DNA of 64,000 nucleotides. Origin: Rhinopomastus cyanomelas. Lineage: Eukaryota > Chordata > Aves > Bucerotiformes > Rhinopomastidae. The notes below the pieces were generated by a model. It worked only from the letters and a program-made list of their open reading frames with translations. It was not told where the DNA came from and did no database searches. A program made the position numbers and the translations under genes. The stretch is taken from contig VXBP01004605.1 of the NCBI GenBank assembly GCA_013400115.1, positions 62,001 to 126,000 on the forward strand, in the 5' to 3' direction. Positions 36,000 through 49,125 of the stretch are shown here, piece by piece; the first letter of the stretch is position 1, and each line of letters begins with the position of its first letter.

Positions 36000-38900
36000 C
36001 TGATAGGGAAAACACACAACACTTAGTGACAACGTTCCGTACCTGAAAATGCCATGTAACTGTTTAGATGAGGAGTATGTAAGACTTCAATTAAGCAAGA
36101 AGAAAATGAAGATGCATTTTGACAATACAAAAGGTATAATGACACGCAGTCACATCTACGTTAACTGATGTGTGCGGTTCCTGCCTTCCTCTTCCTACCT
36201 AAAAAGACCCAAACCAAAAACCTACACGTGTTCACACACACAATCACATTCCCACAGTTCAGTTAAAGCACAGATATAAGTAGAAGCAGCAGTGAAAGCA
36301 TCTGTCACAATCTGATCTAATTCAACAGTGCTACTTTGAAAGTCTCCAGTAGGTACCACATACAATAGGAATGTTCTTAAGCCTGAATAAGAATCACAAA
36401 AATCACAGAACATTAGGGATTGGAAGGGACCTCAAAAGTTCAGCTAGTCCAGTCCCTCTGACACAGCAAGATCACTTGGATCAAGTCGCACAGGAACACA
36501 CCCAGGCGGGTTTTAAATGTCTCCAGAGAAGGAGACTCCACAACTCCTCTGGGCAGCCTGTTCCAGGGCTCTGTCACCCTCACTGGGAAGAAGTTCCTTC
36601 TCATATTTATATGGAACCTCCTATGTTCCAGCTCACACTGCACTGGAAGCTTTAATTCCTGTCATTTCTACTCTCACTTTTTTCTTCTCTATGAGGAACA
36701 GCACTGAAGCTTATGGTCACTCAGAATAGGATCATCAAGACTTTTATGTCAAATAGCTATTTTTGGAGGAATTTTGAGTTCAAAAATTTTGAGGACAATG
36801 GCCCCACAATTAATACTTTCATAAATCTGTACATATCACAAAGTAATTTTGATATGACTTCTAATTTATATGATGACTTTAACTTTGAGAAGTGTGCTGG
36901 GCACACTTTACACGTAAGCATGTTTCAAGGGATCCCCGACAGTCAGGACTCCTGTGGTGAAGGGCTAAACCTCTTTTTGGACTATGACTGCTTCACAGAC
37001 TCACATTCAGGACACTTAGCTGTCCTGAAGACACTCATTCCACTCTTACTGACTGCCTGGAGGAAGACACTGTGACTGAGGGAGTCTACAAAATTCCTTC
37101 AGTTACTCTCAACAGAAGATGCAAATAATTAATTGTAAACATGTTTTACCACTTTACTAGGTGGAAGCAACTTCAATCACTCACTGGAAATTTCAGAATG
37201 AATACAGTTATAGATGTGTGCCTCACATCATTAATTTAAAAGAAGAAAGGAGAGAGGGAGTTAACAGCAATGCCACGGCAGTCAAACTAAGTGATGGCTC
37301 ATATGAACAACTGCTGGTTTCTCTTTTAGTACTGCTTTGAATCCGATGATCACTTTTGTATTATTCTATTATTAAATAGAATCTTAATTCTCACTTGACA
37401 GAACTTAGATAAGCATCAAGATCAAAGCCTCTCTAAAAAAATCCTGGACAAAAGCAAGCAGCCCAATATTCCCTAAGCAGCAGGTTCAATTGTCCACCAC
37501 AACGTACACAAAGTGCACCGCAAGTGTTGTCAAGGAAACATAACTGGATTTGCTCTGGGCTTTGCTTTCCATTTATGAACTGTAAGCAACAGTTCCCCTC
37601 CTCGAATGTTAAATGGCATTTATAACTGATGGTTAAGTTACATCAAATACAGGTGGGTTGGCAGTTTGGCCTAAAAACTGAAGAATTGCTTTAGGTTGAT
37701 GAGACAAAGGACAAACTCTCATTGTGAGTGTTAATGCAGCCAGTATTAGAAATCCTACCACAGGTTCTCGAGAGCAAAAACACTGTAGTAAGTTCCATTT
37801 ACATAGAAAAGCCTTGTTAGCCAGAATTCACAAGTGCTGGAAGTAATCTGTCAGAGGAAGTGGTGAGTAATTAGTTTGCCTCTTTTTGTTTTTTTAAACT
37901 CCACTGCCATCTCAAAACTTCACACATTTTCAAATGAACAGTTACTAATGATGAACGGAAACATTTAAATCTATCAGCAGTTAATCAGTGTTACCTACAG
38001 CAGATATTTAAGGAAGCTGGCACTCCATGCTGTGAGACAAATGCCATCCGTGCTAGGACACGTGGGTTGTGCAGTTGTTGTTAAACTAGTTATTTTATCA
38101 GTTTTGCCCACCTGATGTCATAGCTGCCACCTTTCTGTCAGATCTGCTCTGGCTGCAGAGTCTACAGGTCAGACTACACAATTGTCTTTCACAATTTAAT
38201 AACTATAAGTAGTCTTTCCACTTCAAGTTGCAAATTCAGACACACATTTGGGAGCAAAGCCATGTTTCCACTCTCCACAGTAGGAAAATCAAGTTATTAC
38301 AGATGCCCTGAGGACAGAAATCGCTCCTACTTTTTCTGAGGCACATCATACCTTTTACAGCTTTTGACAAGCAGTGGAATAAAGAAGAGTCCCTGTAACT
38401 CCACTCTTACTGTTTACAGTGTTACTCATGGATAATGTCAAGGTTTCTATTGCTAAGTTTATCAATGGGATTCACTCAAGCATTGAGACAAAACTGACTT
38501 TCTTTTTCCCCTGCAGCTGAAGCAGACCAAAGCATCCAGGTCTCTTGTTTTGCCTGAAGAAATAAGACAAAAATCAACATTTCCTCCCTACACCAAACTC
38601 CTTTACTTTCCAAAAGCAGGTTTTCAGAGCACTTGTTTCAGCTCAGGAAAGACTTACTACTTCTCTTATTCAGCACTGCATTCTTCCTTTATTAGAATCA
38701 GCTACATTCCTGGAAAGAAGCTTCCCAAGTGAGACTGTTTTCCAGCAGTCAAGCTGTGTCACAGCCTTACTCCTGAACAGGTCCTTAGCTCACTGCTGAA
38801 CTGGAAGATACTCTGGGTGCTCCTAAAAGACAAAGCACCCCAAACCCCCACGAGTTCAATTATTAGCCAGTACTTTCCAGGCCAACACAATATACCTTTG

Positions 38901-39461
38901 TTCCCAGCTGGCCTTACTGCCTTTTCATTTCCACATTGTAAAGCTTTTATATTAAAATCATAACTCTCTACGCTTCCATGAGAGTCAGTCTCTCCCTGTT
39001 TGTTACTTCCCTACAGCTGCAGGAAACACAGAGTCTGGATGAATCTCCTGCTTTGCAGGAGGATTTGTCAACAGTGTTAAGTACAACTGGTCTGAAAACT
39101 CTGGGTGGGGGGTGTCTCTGGCATTAGTTTAGCCCCATAAAAAGCAATACTCTTCTTCGTAATATCTTGGCAAGCTAAGAATCTGGCGTGGAGTTCACTT
39201 TCTGTACAAACCACCTTGAACAGAATCAAAGGGTAGCTATCAACTCAAGCTTATGAAGAGGCTGAAATTAGCACATTTTCACAACGTGGCAGTTCTTTGA
39301 CAGAACCCCACAGCTTTCCTGATCGTTTTTGGCTGCAGATGAGAAGAAATGCAATTACAATTAATTAAACAATCACCTTTTTACATACAGATTTGTTTCA
39401 GTGCTGTTGCCAGAAAGAAACAAGGATGCTGTATGAGAAATGCCATTGTGCTGGGCGATAC
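36000..39461 (-). other. Intron, 3.5 kb
   Basis: Splits a glycine codon in the FHA region. It holds one minus-oriented CR1 tail at 36396-36643; nothing else is recognised between 36.7 and 39.4 kb. Confidence 0.8.
36396..36643 (-). mobile_element. CR1 3' end, minus orientation
   Basis: Antisense CR1 tail: AATCACAGAACATTAGGG, GGATTGGAAGGGACCTC, GGGTTTTAAATGTCTCCAG, GGGCAGCCTGTTCCAGGG, ending at the CATATTTATATGGAACCTCC block. It lies about 400 bp above the 35999 exon start. Confidence 0.92.
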
Positions 39462-39599
39462 CTTGGTTGAGCTGTGTGGCCTCTGTAACGTGAATGCCAT
39501 TCACAGAACACTGAGCCCCATTCAGCGGTATTAGATTCACAGTGCTGTTGAGGTTTTCAAAGATGCAGTGCTCACTTTCCAAATCAAGGCCATGAAGAA
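39462..39599 (-). CDS. KIF16B: KIF16B exon: FHA core with SxxH and NG motifs
   Basis: A 138-bp exon that completes the split valine codon, reads LHGLDLESEHC and onward to EATQLNQ, and leaves one base for a split glycine. The acceptor is TTTGTGTTTAG and the donor GTATCG. It carries two further FHA hallmarks, the S-x-x-H pattern in ESEHC and the asparagine-glycine in SVNG. The stretch NSTVNLIPLNG is slightly more diverged from mammals than its flanks. Confidence 0.94.
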
Positions 39600-40945
39600 C
39601 TAAACACAAAGAAGGAAGGGGACATAATTAGTCTCATTTCAAATAACCAGATAAGCATACTGATATTAATTTATCCAGGACACGGAGAGTATCTCTTTGT
39701 TCTGGGGCACGTTTTCTTCCTTCTTTCGCATCCTGCGTGCCTTAAATGTTGATCCAGTTTCAGTGTAGTGGAAAACAGTGTGTTAGGTTGGTTTGGGGGT
39801 TTTTTTGCTGTAAAGTTCTTTCCTTCTATGTGGAGGAAACAGAAAAGTAAAATCTGCATGTTTGTAGACAGGGGTTTTTTGACCAGTTTCACTGGGAAAT
39901 AAAGCTGCTTCACCTTAAAGTTACCCAGCTTAATTCTGGCAGAGAGGATACAACATGCAATTGTAGCCTAGAGGGAAGGCAGAAGTAAGGTTCTTGTACT
40001 CTGTGATGTTGAATTATCAATGTTACATGAGTTAAAGAAGGAACAAAATATAGTGTAACCTTTACTTGTACCTTCCACAAAGCAATGCAAGCAATGGAAC
40101 TTGTACACTAATTTTAATCCAAGCATCTTTTGACCCACTAAAAGCACAGAATCATAGAATGTTTTGGGTTGGAAGGGATCTGCAAAGGTCATCTAGTCCA
40201 ACCACCCTACAACAAGCAGGGGTATCTCTAACTAGAAGAGTTTGCCCAAAGCCTGACATTGAATGGCTCCAGGAATGGGGCCTCCACCACCTCTCTAAGC
40301 AATCTGTACCAGTGACCCATCACCCTCAGACTAAAGAACATTTTCCTCACGCCCAGCATAAATCTGCTGCTTTCCAGCTTAAAACCATGAGCCCTCACAT
40401 CCTGTCATTCTATGCCCTGCCCTTCTGAACAGTTCCTTCCCGTTGCAGGAATGCAGTTTCTTTCACACCAACTGCCTTCAAGCACTGTAGGTGACAAAGC
40501 AGTCCAGGTCTGTCTGGCAGTTAGCTGCTTTGATATGAAACCAGTGAGAAAACCAGCAGAAAAAACCCACCTACTTCCTACCAACTTTCAGAATTTCTTT
40601 CAACTCAGACCCACAGTGCAAAACCTGCTTTAAGTATAACAATACTGTCATTAAACAAAAGGTTAAGAGAATGACTGTGCAGTAATTCTGACAGGTGCTG
40701 TAAGAAAAAGGATGGTATTTTTACAGGGTGCTATTTCAAAAGAAGCAAGAAATAAAATTAGTAATAAATGTATGAATGCATTCTAAGCCCACAAGCTATG
40801 CTAGACATCATGCTCTTCGAAGCAAATCCCAAATAATTCAGCTTTAAATTCTCAAAAACTTAAAATACATGAGAACACATAGACAACTAACTGAAGGAGG
40901 AAAGAAAAGTGAAGCTGAGAAATGTAACAAAGGCAAATTCCATAC
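39600..40945 (-). other. Intron, 1.3 kb
   Basis: Splits a valine codon in the FHA region. One minus-oriented CR1 tail is at 40146-40440; the rest is unremarkable. Confidence 0.85.
40146..40440 (-). mobile_element. CR1 copy, minus orientation
   Basis: Antisense CR1: GAATCATAGAATGTTTTGGG, GTTGGAAGGGATCTGCAAAG, CATCTAGTCCAACCACCC, CCTCCACCACCTCTCTAAGC, to the CATCCTGTCATTCTATGCCC block. The subfamily differs from the CCAATCCCCCTGCC copies. Confidence 0.88.
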
Positions 40946-40997
40946 CAATATCCTGCTCTGTCGTAGCATCCTCCCTGCCAACATATGTTTGGCCCTC
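40946..40997 (-). CDS. KIF16B: KIF16B exon: FHA core with the conserved GR
   Basis: A 52-bp exon: seventeen codons beginning EGQTYVGRED and ending TEQDI, plus one base of a split valine codon. The acceptor reads TTAATTAG and the donor GTATGG. YVGR is the conserved glycine-arginine element of FHA domains, in a loop that normally contacts phosphothreonine ligands. It is too short to be found as an open reading frame and was located by reading the reverse complement for the expected peptide; the phase joins exactly to the exons on both sides. Confidence 0.93.
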
Positions 40998-41536
40998 CTA
41001 ATTAAGAGAAACACGAGTTATTTGCAGTTGAAACTTCCCTTTCTTCCTCATGAAGCAATAATTTATCCTGCTACTTTCTCAAAATACCTTGAATGAGTTG
41101 TAAGTTTAAACAGACATAAAAAAATAACTACTGCTTTCAGTCATTAATACACAATATTATTAGCAAGTTTCAGTTTCAACTGTCATTGTGGTTTGAGGCA
41201 ATTCAACTAATTTGGATTTCAAGTAAAGATTCACAACAAGAATGACAAGCCAACAACATATGGGTAAGAATATTAAGCCCCTATCTGATTAACCAGTTGA
41301 CTCTCAGGATAAACCTAAACAGTAAATTAACAGGTAATTTAATTGAGTCAGTTGCAACCTCTTAAGAGCTTTTCTTAGTCTGTTTTCTTCCTATAGCAGA
41401 GATGCATGAGCTTTCCTTACTATAGTAGAGAAATGTAATGAATGCTATATTTAGGTAGTAAACTAATACTACAATTTGTCTACTAAAAAACCCCACAAGG
41501 CCTATGAAAGCTGTGGAAACACAGCTGTGTATTTAC
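40998..41536 (-). other. Intron, 539 bp
   Basis: Phase-0 intron in the FHA region, AT-rich, with nothing recognised. Confidence 0.88.
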
Positions 41537-41656
41537 CTTCAGGTGGTACAAGATGATACCGGTGCTGAGAAGATCATCATCAATGCCAATCAGATGAGGG
41601 AGCTCAGAATCTAACACAACACCTATGCCTTCTTTCCTCAGAGCCAAGGTTTGCTC
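41537..41656 (-). CDS. KIF16B: KIF16B exon: start of the FHA region
   Basis: Forty codons, phase 0 to phase 0, from EQTLALRKEGIG to TGIILYHLK. The acceptor is CTTTACAG and the donor GTAAAT. It carries the start of the FHA domain (segment PHLIGIDDD followed by beta strands), which in kinesin-3 motors sits directly after the neck coil and helps fold back and regulate the motor. Highly conserved with mammalian KIF16B. Confidence 0.95.
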
Positions 41657-42314
41657 CTGTAAAGGACAACACGTTTATTTCTTAGGTTACACAAGTAGTT
41701 ATGCTCTTCCTTCTCTTCCTAAACAGGGAAAAAAAGTGGTTTGGGGTTTTTTGGGGAATGTTGGGGTTCTTTTTAACACATTTCCAAAGCAACTCGAGCA
41801 TCTCAAGCTTGCTGTTCAGGAAATCTGTGAGGGTGTTATTTGAAAGAACCCAAGCAGCTGAATTATAGCAGATAAGGAAGATCAATCGAGAGCATAACAA
41901 AGCAGTGCTGCCTCAAAGAAGCTAGATACCACCCCGTAAAATGGAAAAGAAAACTTACAACTCCTCAGAATTCAGTTTGGCTAAGAAACAGAAAACCGAG
42001 ATCTCCTTGGCAATCTTTCAAACAAAGTGAACCTTGCACAATAAAACCCCAGCCATCTGAGAACTCAGCAAGCCTAAGCAGTTAAGATATCATACAGTGC
42101 AAAGCAAGCACTGACAACAGAAAATAAACATCTAAAATACTTGCAGCATGCAATTTCAATTCTTTCAATTCCTTTGGGCCCCACTGTACAGCAACCTGCA
42201 GGATGAAGCATCATTCAGCAGGATGGCAAGAGGAACACTTCAACCTTGAATAAAATACCACGTGATGCAGTACCCATCAGACAGCCTATGCAGTAAATAA
42301 GAAACTACAGAAGC

Positions 42315-42512
42315 ACAGATTTATTGAGGCTGGCAAAGACCTCTAAGATCATCAAGTCCAGCCTACGACCTAACATCACCACAACCTAGACCATGGCACC
42401 AAGTGCCACGTCCAGTCTTTTCTAAATGCCTCCATGGATGGGGACAACACCACCTCCCTGAGCAGTCCATTCCAACACCTAATCACCCTTTCCATGAGGA
42501 ACTGCTTCCTAA
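42315..42512 (-). mobile_element. CR1 3' end, minus orientation
   Basis: Antisense CR1 of the subfamily with CATGGCACCAAGTGCCACG: GATCATCAAGTCCAGCC, CCACCTCCCTGAGCAGTCC, CACCCTTTCCATGAGGAAC. Same group as the copy at 7048. Confidence 0.9.
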
Positions 42513-43220
42513 ATTAACTATAGCTTTGGAATAATTGTTAGTATTTATGTTTATTTTACTGCTAAGCCCTTATGAGCCAAGGAACACTGACAGCCCAGGA
42601 AGGAGAGGCCATGCCAGCGAGTATTTGTGTGTTGTGAGGCGTACAATTTTCTCTTGGTGCTAATAAACAGAGGAACGAGTTTTCTGACAGCAGTGTGACT
42701 ACTCCAAGTCATCAGGGCATCTTTTCCAAAGGCAACCGAGGCACGACACTGTTTGCAAGAGAACAGTTAGATTTTAACATGCTTTCCCAAGTACAGCCAC
42801 TTACAAACCTCAGAGAAGAAAACAGCTGCATAGCTCATTCCTCTGCACACACCATACGCCGGCCATGCTGGTACTGCATGAGAGCTGCAAGCACACATCC
42901 ATCCAGGCAAGATGCAGCGGTGACAAAATGTACAAGAGACACTTTCAAACAAACTCAGGAAATCCTGTTCTGATCATAGATTAATTTAAAAATTCTCTAG
43001 CATTCCAGAAGGGAATGAGCTGTGATGGTGTTGCCCCGCAGTTCGCTGACACCTAAAATGCACCAACTACTGTAAAAGTGTCACTTCATAAAAAAAATAA
43101 AATCACAAAACCAAAACAGCTTAAATCACTGTGGAAGTGAAAAGTCATTTCTGTCAGAAATAGCTATCACATATTAAATATTTATTGAGTAGCATCTGCT
43201 GTTCTATATAATTTATAACA

Positions 43221-44015
43221 TTCACAGATTCACGCAATGATAGCAGTTGGGAAGTATCTCTGGAGATCATCTAGTCCAACCACCCCGCCGCAGCAGATTC
43301 ACCGACAGCAGGTTGCACAGTATCACGCCCAGGCAGGTTTTGAACATCTCCAAAGAAGGAGACTCCACAACCTCTCTGGGCAGCCTGTTCCAGTGCTTTT
43401 CCGTCCTCAGTTAAAGAGGTTTCCTCTCATGTTCTGATGGAACAGTCTGTGCCCACTGTAAGGGTCTGGACCCATTCTTCTGACACCCATCCTTCAGAAA
43501 ATAACAAGCACCATGATCCCTCCTCAGTCTTCTCTTCTCCAAGCTAAACAGACCCAGGTCTCTTAAGCTTCTCCTCAGAAGACAGACGCTCCAGTTCCCT
43601 CGTTGTCTTCACAGTCCTTTGCTGAACTCTCACTAGTAACACCTTGTCTCATTTCAACTAGGGAGACCAGAACTGGACATTACTGCAGGTGTGCCCTCAC
43701 TAGTGCAGAAGGGAGGGGTGGGTGGTGAAGATTTGCTGGCCACACTCCTCTTCTGGAACCCCAGAAAGCCACTGCCCTTCTTGACCACAACAGTACTCTG
43801 GTGATTCATGAGTAACTTGTCCACCAAGACTCCCAGGTGATTTTCCACAGAGCTGCTCTCCAGTACACCAATTCCCAACCTGTACTGGAGCACAAGTCTA
43901 TTCCTCCTCAATCCAGGACTCTACACTTGCCTATCTTGAACTTCATTAGGTTCCTCTCCACCCAGCTCTCCAGCCTGTCCAAGTCCACCCCGCCAGCCTA
44001 TCTGCATATGACAAG
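43221..44015 (-). mobile_element. CR1 copy, minus orientation, long
   Basis: Antisense CR1 of about 0.8 kb. It has TCATCTAGTCCAACCACC near its 3' terminus, GGGCAGCCTGTTCCAGTGC, CAAGCTAAACAGACCCAGG, the CTAGGGAGACCAGAACTGG block, and a further 5' region ending near CAGCCTGTCCAAGTCC. This subfamily reaches further 5' than most copies here. There is no intact ORF. Confidence 0.88.
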
Positions 44016-44645
44016 GTTGACTGAAGGCTGATGGTCATTTACGCAACTGCTGACACCTTCAGCCCTTTTTTCCCATCAGGGTATCAAAGCATTTACCACC
44101 ATCCGTGACTGTGGAAAAAATACATCTCCCAGGAGGAAACTAAATTATCCTACGATGTGACAAATATCTCACAAACAATTAAGAATAAAGAAAAAAATGC
44201 TTCTTCAGTTTCCAGTCTTCATTATTTGAGACATTTTTTACTCTGTTCAGAAATAAAGCATGCATAATTGTGATTTAAAATGGATGTGTTCTTTATTAAT
44301 TCAGAAATGAAACGAAAGAACACACATTAATTGAGTTACTAAACCCTCACTTTGTAAATTACTATCATTCACAGAAAGAGCGCAGCCTCTGGATGGAAGC
44401 ATTATAATAAATGCAGCAGGCAGAAGCTGCAATTAACTTTAATATTTTTTCTTTAATATTTGCTATAAATTAGCTTTTCTCTCCACATACAATTCACTAA
44501 AAATCCTGAATCTTAATGGGGTATCTGGAGCAACTTGTGAACTTTAATACTTTTGCTTAAAATTTAATTCCAAATTTAAAAGCTTCTGCAAGGAAAACTC
44601 CAAACAACAAACTGTGCCCTTTTGCCCCAAAAGGAAATCACAGAA

Positions 44646-44833
44646 CCTCATCAACAACAGATCCTTATAATCATCCCAAGTGGCCATCTCCTCCTTCCAT
44701 TACTTTCTTCTTCTGCTTCCCTTTGCCCAGCAGCTCCTGGTTAACCATGCAGGTCTTCTGGGTCCCCTTCCTTGACTTCCTACCTGTTGGAATGCTCTCA
44801 TCTTGGGCGTCAAAGAAGGGGTCTTTGAATGTT
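44646..44833 (-). mobile_element. Inverted 5' part of a CR1 copy
   Basis: Antisense to the CR1 that follows. Its reverse complement matches the CR1 at 113 to about 275 almost along its length, for example GAGAGCATTCCAACAGG, AAGTCAAGGAAGGGGACCC and GAGATGGCCACTTGGG. This is early ORF2 sequence lying head-to-head with later ORF2 sequence at 44880. Confidence 0.85.
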
Positions 44834-44879
44834 AACTAACTATTCTGGACCCCTTTACTTGCCAGTACGCTGTCCCATG

Positions 44880-45397
44880 GGATACTGGTGGATAGCAGGA
44901 TGGCCATGAGACAGCAATGTGCCCTGATGGCCAAGAGGGCCAAGCAGCATCCTGGGGTGGATCAGAAAGGGGTGGTTGGCAGATCAAGAGAGGTTCTTTT
45001 CCTCCTCTACCCTGCCCTGGTGAGACCACATCTGGAGTATTGTGTCCAGTTCTGGGGCCCTCAGTTCAACAAGGACACAGAACTGCTGGAGAGAGTCCAT
45101 CAGAGAGCAACAAAGGTGATGAAGGAAGCAGAACACCTCCTTATGAGGAAAGGCTGAGGGAGCTGGGTCTCTTTAGCTAGGAAAAAAGGAGATTGAGGGG
45201 TGACCTCATGAATGTTTATAAATATGTGAAGGGTGGGTGTCAGGAGGATGGAGCCAGGCTCTGCTCAGTGTCATCTAGTGACAGGACAAGGGTCAGCGGG
45301 CGCAAGCTGGAACACAGGAGGTTCCACATAAATATGAGAAGGAACTTCTTCCCAGTGAGGGTGATGGAGCCCTGGAACAGGCTGCCCAGGGGGATGT
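44880..45397 (+). mobile_element. CR1 ORF2 C-terminal part, plus orientation, 3' end missing
   Basis: Sense CR1: GGTGGATAGCAGGATGGCC, then coding for LFLLYPALVRPHLEYCVQFW, HQRATKVMKEAEHL, and the 3' UTR blocks TTCCACATAAATATGAGAAG and CCTGGAACAGGCTGCCCAGG. It stops at 45397 without the CR1 terminal motif and runs into unrelated sequence. Confidence 0.9.
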
Positions 45398-48300
45398 AGA
45401 GCAGGAAAGGCCACTGTCCCTATTAAAACAAAGCTAATTGACAAAATGTATGAAATGTCAAGGTACAGTTTAAGAAAGCTGAAAGTACCACTTGTGTCTT
45501 TGCTAGAATTATCCTTGAACAGAAGAGTGAACACATACTCCCTATTTAGGACACGCCAATACACCAGAAAATGATGCAAGCCAAGTCTTGCCCACAACGA
45601 AGTGCTCCAGCTAAACAGCTACTGTGTGAGGAGGGGGAAAAAGGGGGACTCTATCAGGAGCCACTAGATCAAATGGGTTCATCTGAGGAGCAGAAACTTG
45701 TCAAATAACTCTGAGTCAGCACACAAGAAAATACTCCCTTGTGCTGAAGTCCACACAGGGGGTTACAACACATATAAGCATGGTCTCTCTGACCTGAGCT
45801 CTGACTCAGCAGTCAGACAGCATCATCAACACTTTCTTGAGAGCTATTGAAGGAGCAGTTGTGAAATCTCATCCCTTCTGCACTGATGCACCAAGTTTTC
45901 TGTAGTAACTGATACAGCGACATCTCCAAGTACACAGCTACAATAAGTTTAAGAACATAATCTTTGTGTGAAGTACATATTTGAGTCATATAGTTTTAAT
46001 TATATGCAATAGGCCGTGATAAAGAACGCGAAGATTTCTTTAACTGCACACACAGAAGCAGAACTGCTCAAGATTACTTTTTTATCCAACAGGATACTGA
46101 ACTGAAGAGAAAATAAGGCCATTTCTAATGTTCCTTAGCCAATCTACCAGCAGAGTGAAACACATGCTGCTGCTGGCCCAGAGCATACTAAAGACTACAT
46201 GTCCTTTCAGTGACTAGAACCTCACGGAAGAGTTCGATTCCTGTTACATTTTCTAATGCAAAAACTCAATTCTTTTCTTGAAATATTGGATAGTTAGCTG
46301 CTGGTACACAGTCCTGAGAACACACTGTGCACACACTTGCAGTAAAACAATTTACTCAGCCAGCACAGCGTTCAAATGTCTACATTTAAATTATGCAAAA
46401 AATTGCATCACACCAAGTTCAAGAAATTATGGGGGAGAAATGTGCAGTGGCAGAAGGCTTTGCATTTAATCAGATTATACTACAGCAGATTTTTATGCTA
46501 ACAGGTACTGTGGGTGCTTTTGATTTCACTGAACCCATGATACGATAGCCAGAGCTCACAAAAACGTCTGACAACACTCAGTGGCCCAGCACCAACGTTA
46601 AGGTCTCTATAAAATACAGAGATGTAAATGGTACACAAGGGAAGCTCTTAATTGGTTTTTCTCCAGTTCTGTACTCCCTGTCTTCTCATTCTCTTTAAAT
46701 CACTGGAAACAAATATTTCATACATAACATCTATAAAACTCTATTCTGCTCACAAGTCAAAGACATGGGAAAACACTTGGTTAAATCCAAATGCAGCAGA
46801 TCACATCATCAAAGGAACACAAAAGGAAATAATTCAATGTGACTTCAAAACCCAGACCATTGTTTAACTGAAGGACACTGCAAACATGAGTAATTTACAC
46901 ATTACAGAAAGTGAAGTGGAGAGCTGCTGAGAGAAGGGCATTACTTGCAGGCAAAGCCACAAGGATCCATCACCTGTAGCTCCATAGCTCCACAAACACC
47001 AAGCACGGGGACTTTTCTGGGGAAAGACTGCCACCCTCGCGCCCTGTTCTATAGTCTAACATTTGGCACGTTGCATGAATCCTACTTCATCTAGAGGGGT
47101 ATTTGATCTGAGCTGATACAATTCTCCTTTCACAATAATGCAAATGAATTGCAGGTGAAATTCCAAGCATCTTCTTTCATGTAGTAGTCCAAATGCTTTT
47201 GCACCGCCAACTACCACCAGTCACCCCTTCTGTTAATTTCATTCCCTAGAATTAACCTGACCTCCTCTGTGACGTGCTCTGTCAGACAAATTGGATCTCC
47301 CAGTCTTAAGATCAGCAAACTTCACCAGTTAACATACTTAATGACGTTGTTAAACGTGATCAAGCCCAAAAATAAGCTCCACAGAGATGAGCACAAGTCC
47401 CACCAGTGGTTCTAGCAGGCAACACTGATGGACAGAACAAGATCCAGCACATACTGAGCAGGCAAACCAGGACCAGCTAGCACTAGAAACAATCACACGC
47501 TGCAGAAAACAAATATGAATTGGAAATGGCCACTTAAAAAACAAAAGATTTACAGAGATTAAGTCAGTTAAGATTGTCCACATTTTTGAAAGACACATGA
47601 CAGCAGTAAATGCACCATTTTAAAGAAGCCTTCACAAGAAAAACCTTCCTTAAAATTAGACTGCTCACTAGGTTCAGCCTTTCAGGAAGCACTGTCAGTC
47701 CCTCCATGATTTACTCAGCAAAATGAACACAGGCTGGCGCAGCAGTTCCCAATTTAACATTTGCATTTAGCTTTAAATCTTTAGTTCCACCAGGCAGTAT
47801 TTTAACAGACTATTTTTCTTGAGAACAGAGTTTCTAATGACTTTTGTGATAATTGATGAAGGTATAATCACTTTACTTTGTTCCCCCTAGAAATAATGTG
47901 TTCGGATTATTAGGTCAGTGACAGCAAATACAAGTTGTCACTTGTGCAACGCTTTTAATGTAAATTAAAGGTCTATTAAAAGGTCAGAAATGGCAAAAAA
48001 CACATTCCCTTTGATCTCCAGGCAAACATTTGAGGACGCTACAAAAAGTCAGAATAAAGTGCCCTTTAAAAACTATCAGTTTGATTTTGTGTACTCAAAG
48101 CATAAAATAATTGGTGCTTGAAGCTGGCACAAACGGCATTAGCGACTGCTCGTAGACCATCAAATGACCAGGACTGTTGACACTCTTCTGTCCTAAAGCT
48201 GCTAAACTCAGCTGGGGAAAGTAAACTTTTCTTAGCAACTATACACATCTCCCAGAAGAAAAAACCCTGTCCCAAACCAAATTCAGATGTTATCAGTACC

Positions 48301-49125
48301 AGTATGTGAAACAGGCATGTGCACACAGCAACACAAACTATAGGTGCATTCTGCCTACTCGATTCTCTACGCTGCAGGATTTACAGCGCAACAACTGAAA
48401 GCTGGGAGACAATGAAGCATCCACGTCCTTTAATCACATTTAAATGAAACTAAGGTTTGTTTCACTATTTTGACAATGAAATAAAAATGAAGAAGTCATT
48501 GTAAGTTGCAGTAACTCAATACAGTAATCTAATGGCTTTAAAGAACACTGCAAGGGCTCACCAAGTGCTTGAGCAGTAATTGTAGTAGAAGGATTTCAGT
48601 TTTAATTACAAACAATAATGAATCACGTATAAACGCCAAACAAGGTTAAAGCATCCATAAAAACATAATTAAAAAAGCAGTATACCAGGCAAAGAGGATA
48701 AACACATATAAAACAAGGGCAAAGGGCAAGACAACAAAAGCATAATTCCCAAAATACAGTCACAAGAAACAGACACTATTTCTATCAACAGGAAGTGCTT
48801 TGCAAAGTTAATTGAATAAGAACAATCTATACTGAGAAATAGATAATCTGGCATAAGTCCCTAATGCCAAGACCAAAAGAAACACAAGATCCAAGTAAAA
48901 AAAAAATGAGTACTGAAATCATATTTCCTAGCCAAGACAGACATTACGAATATTCATTGAAGGGTAAAGTTCCCATCACAGTTTTGAGAAATCCAGCTAA
49001 AGTTGAATCTCTTGCACCACAGGTAATCTAGACTACAGTACAACACAGCATCGTTAGCAGAGAGCAGCTTTGTCAGATGTTAGTGCTTTTAAACTTTAGG
49101 GCTCATTCCACCAATGAGAGTAAAC

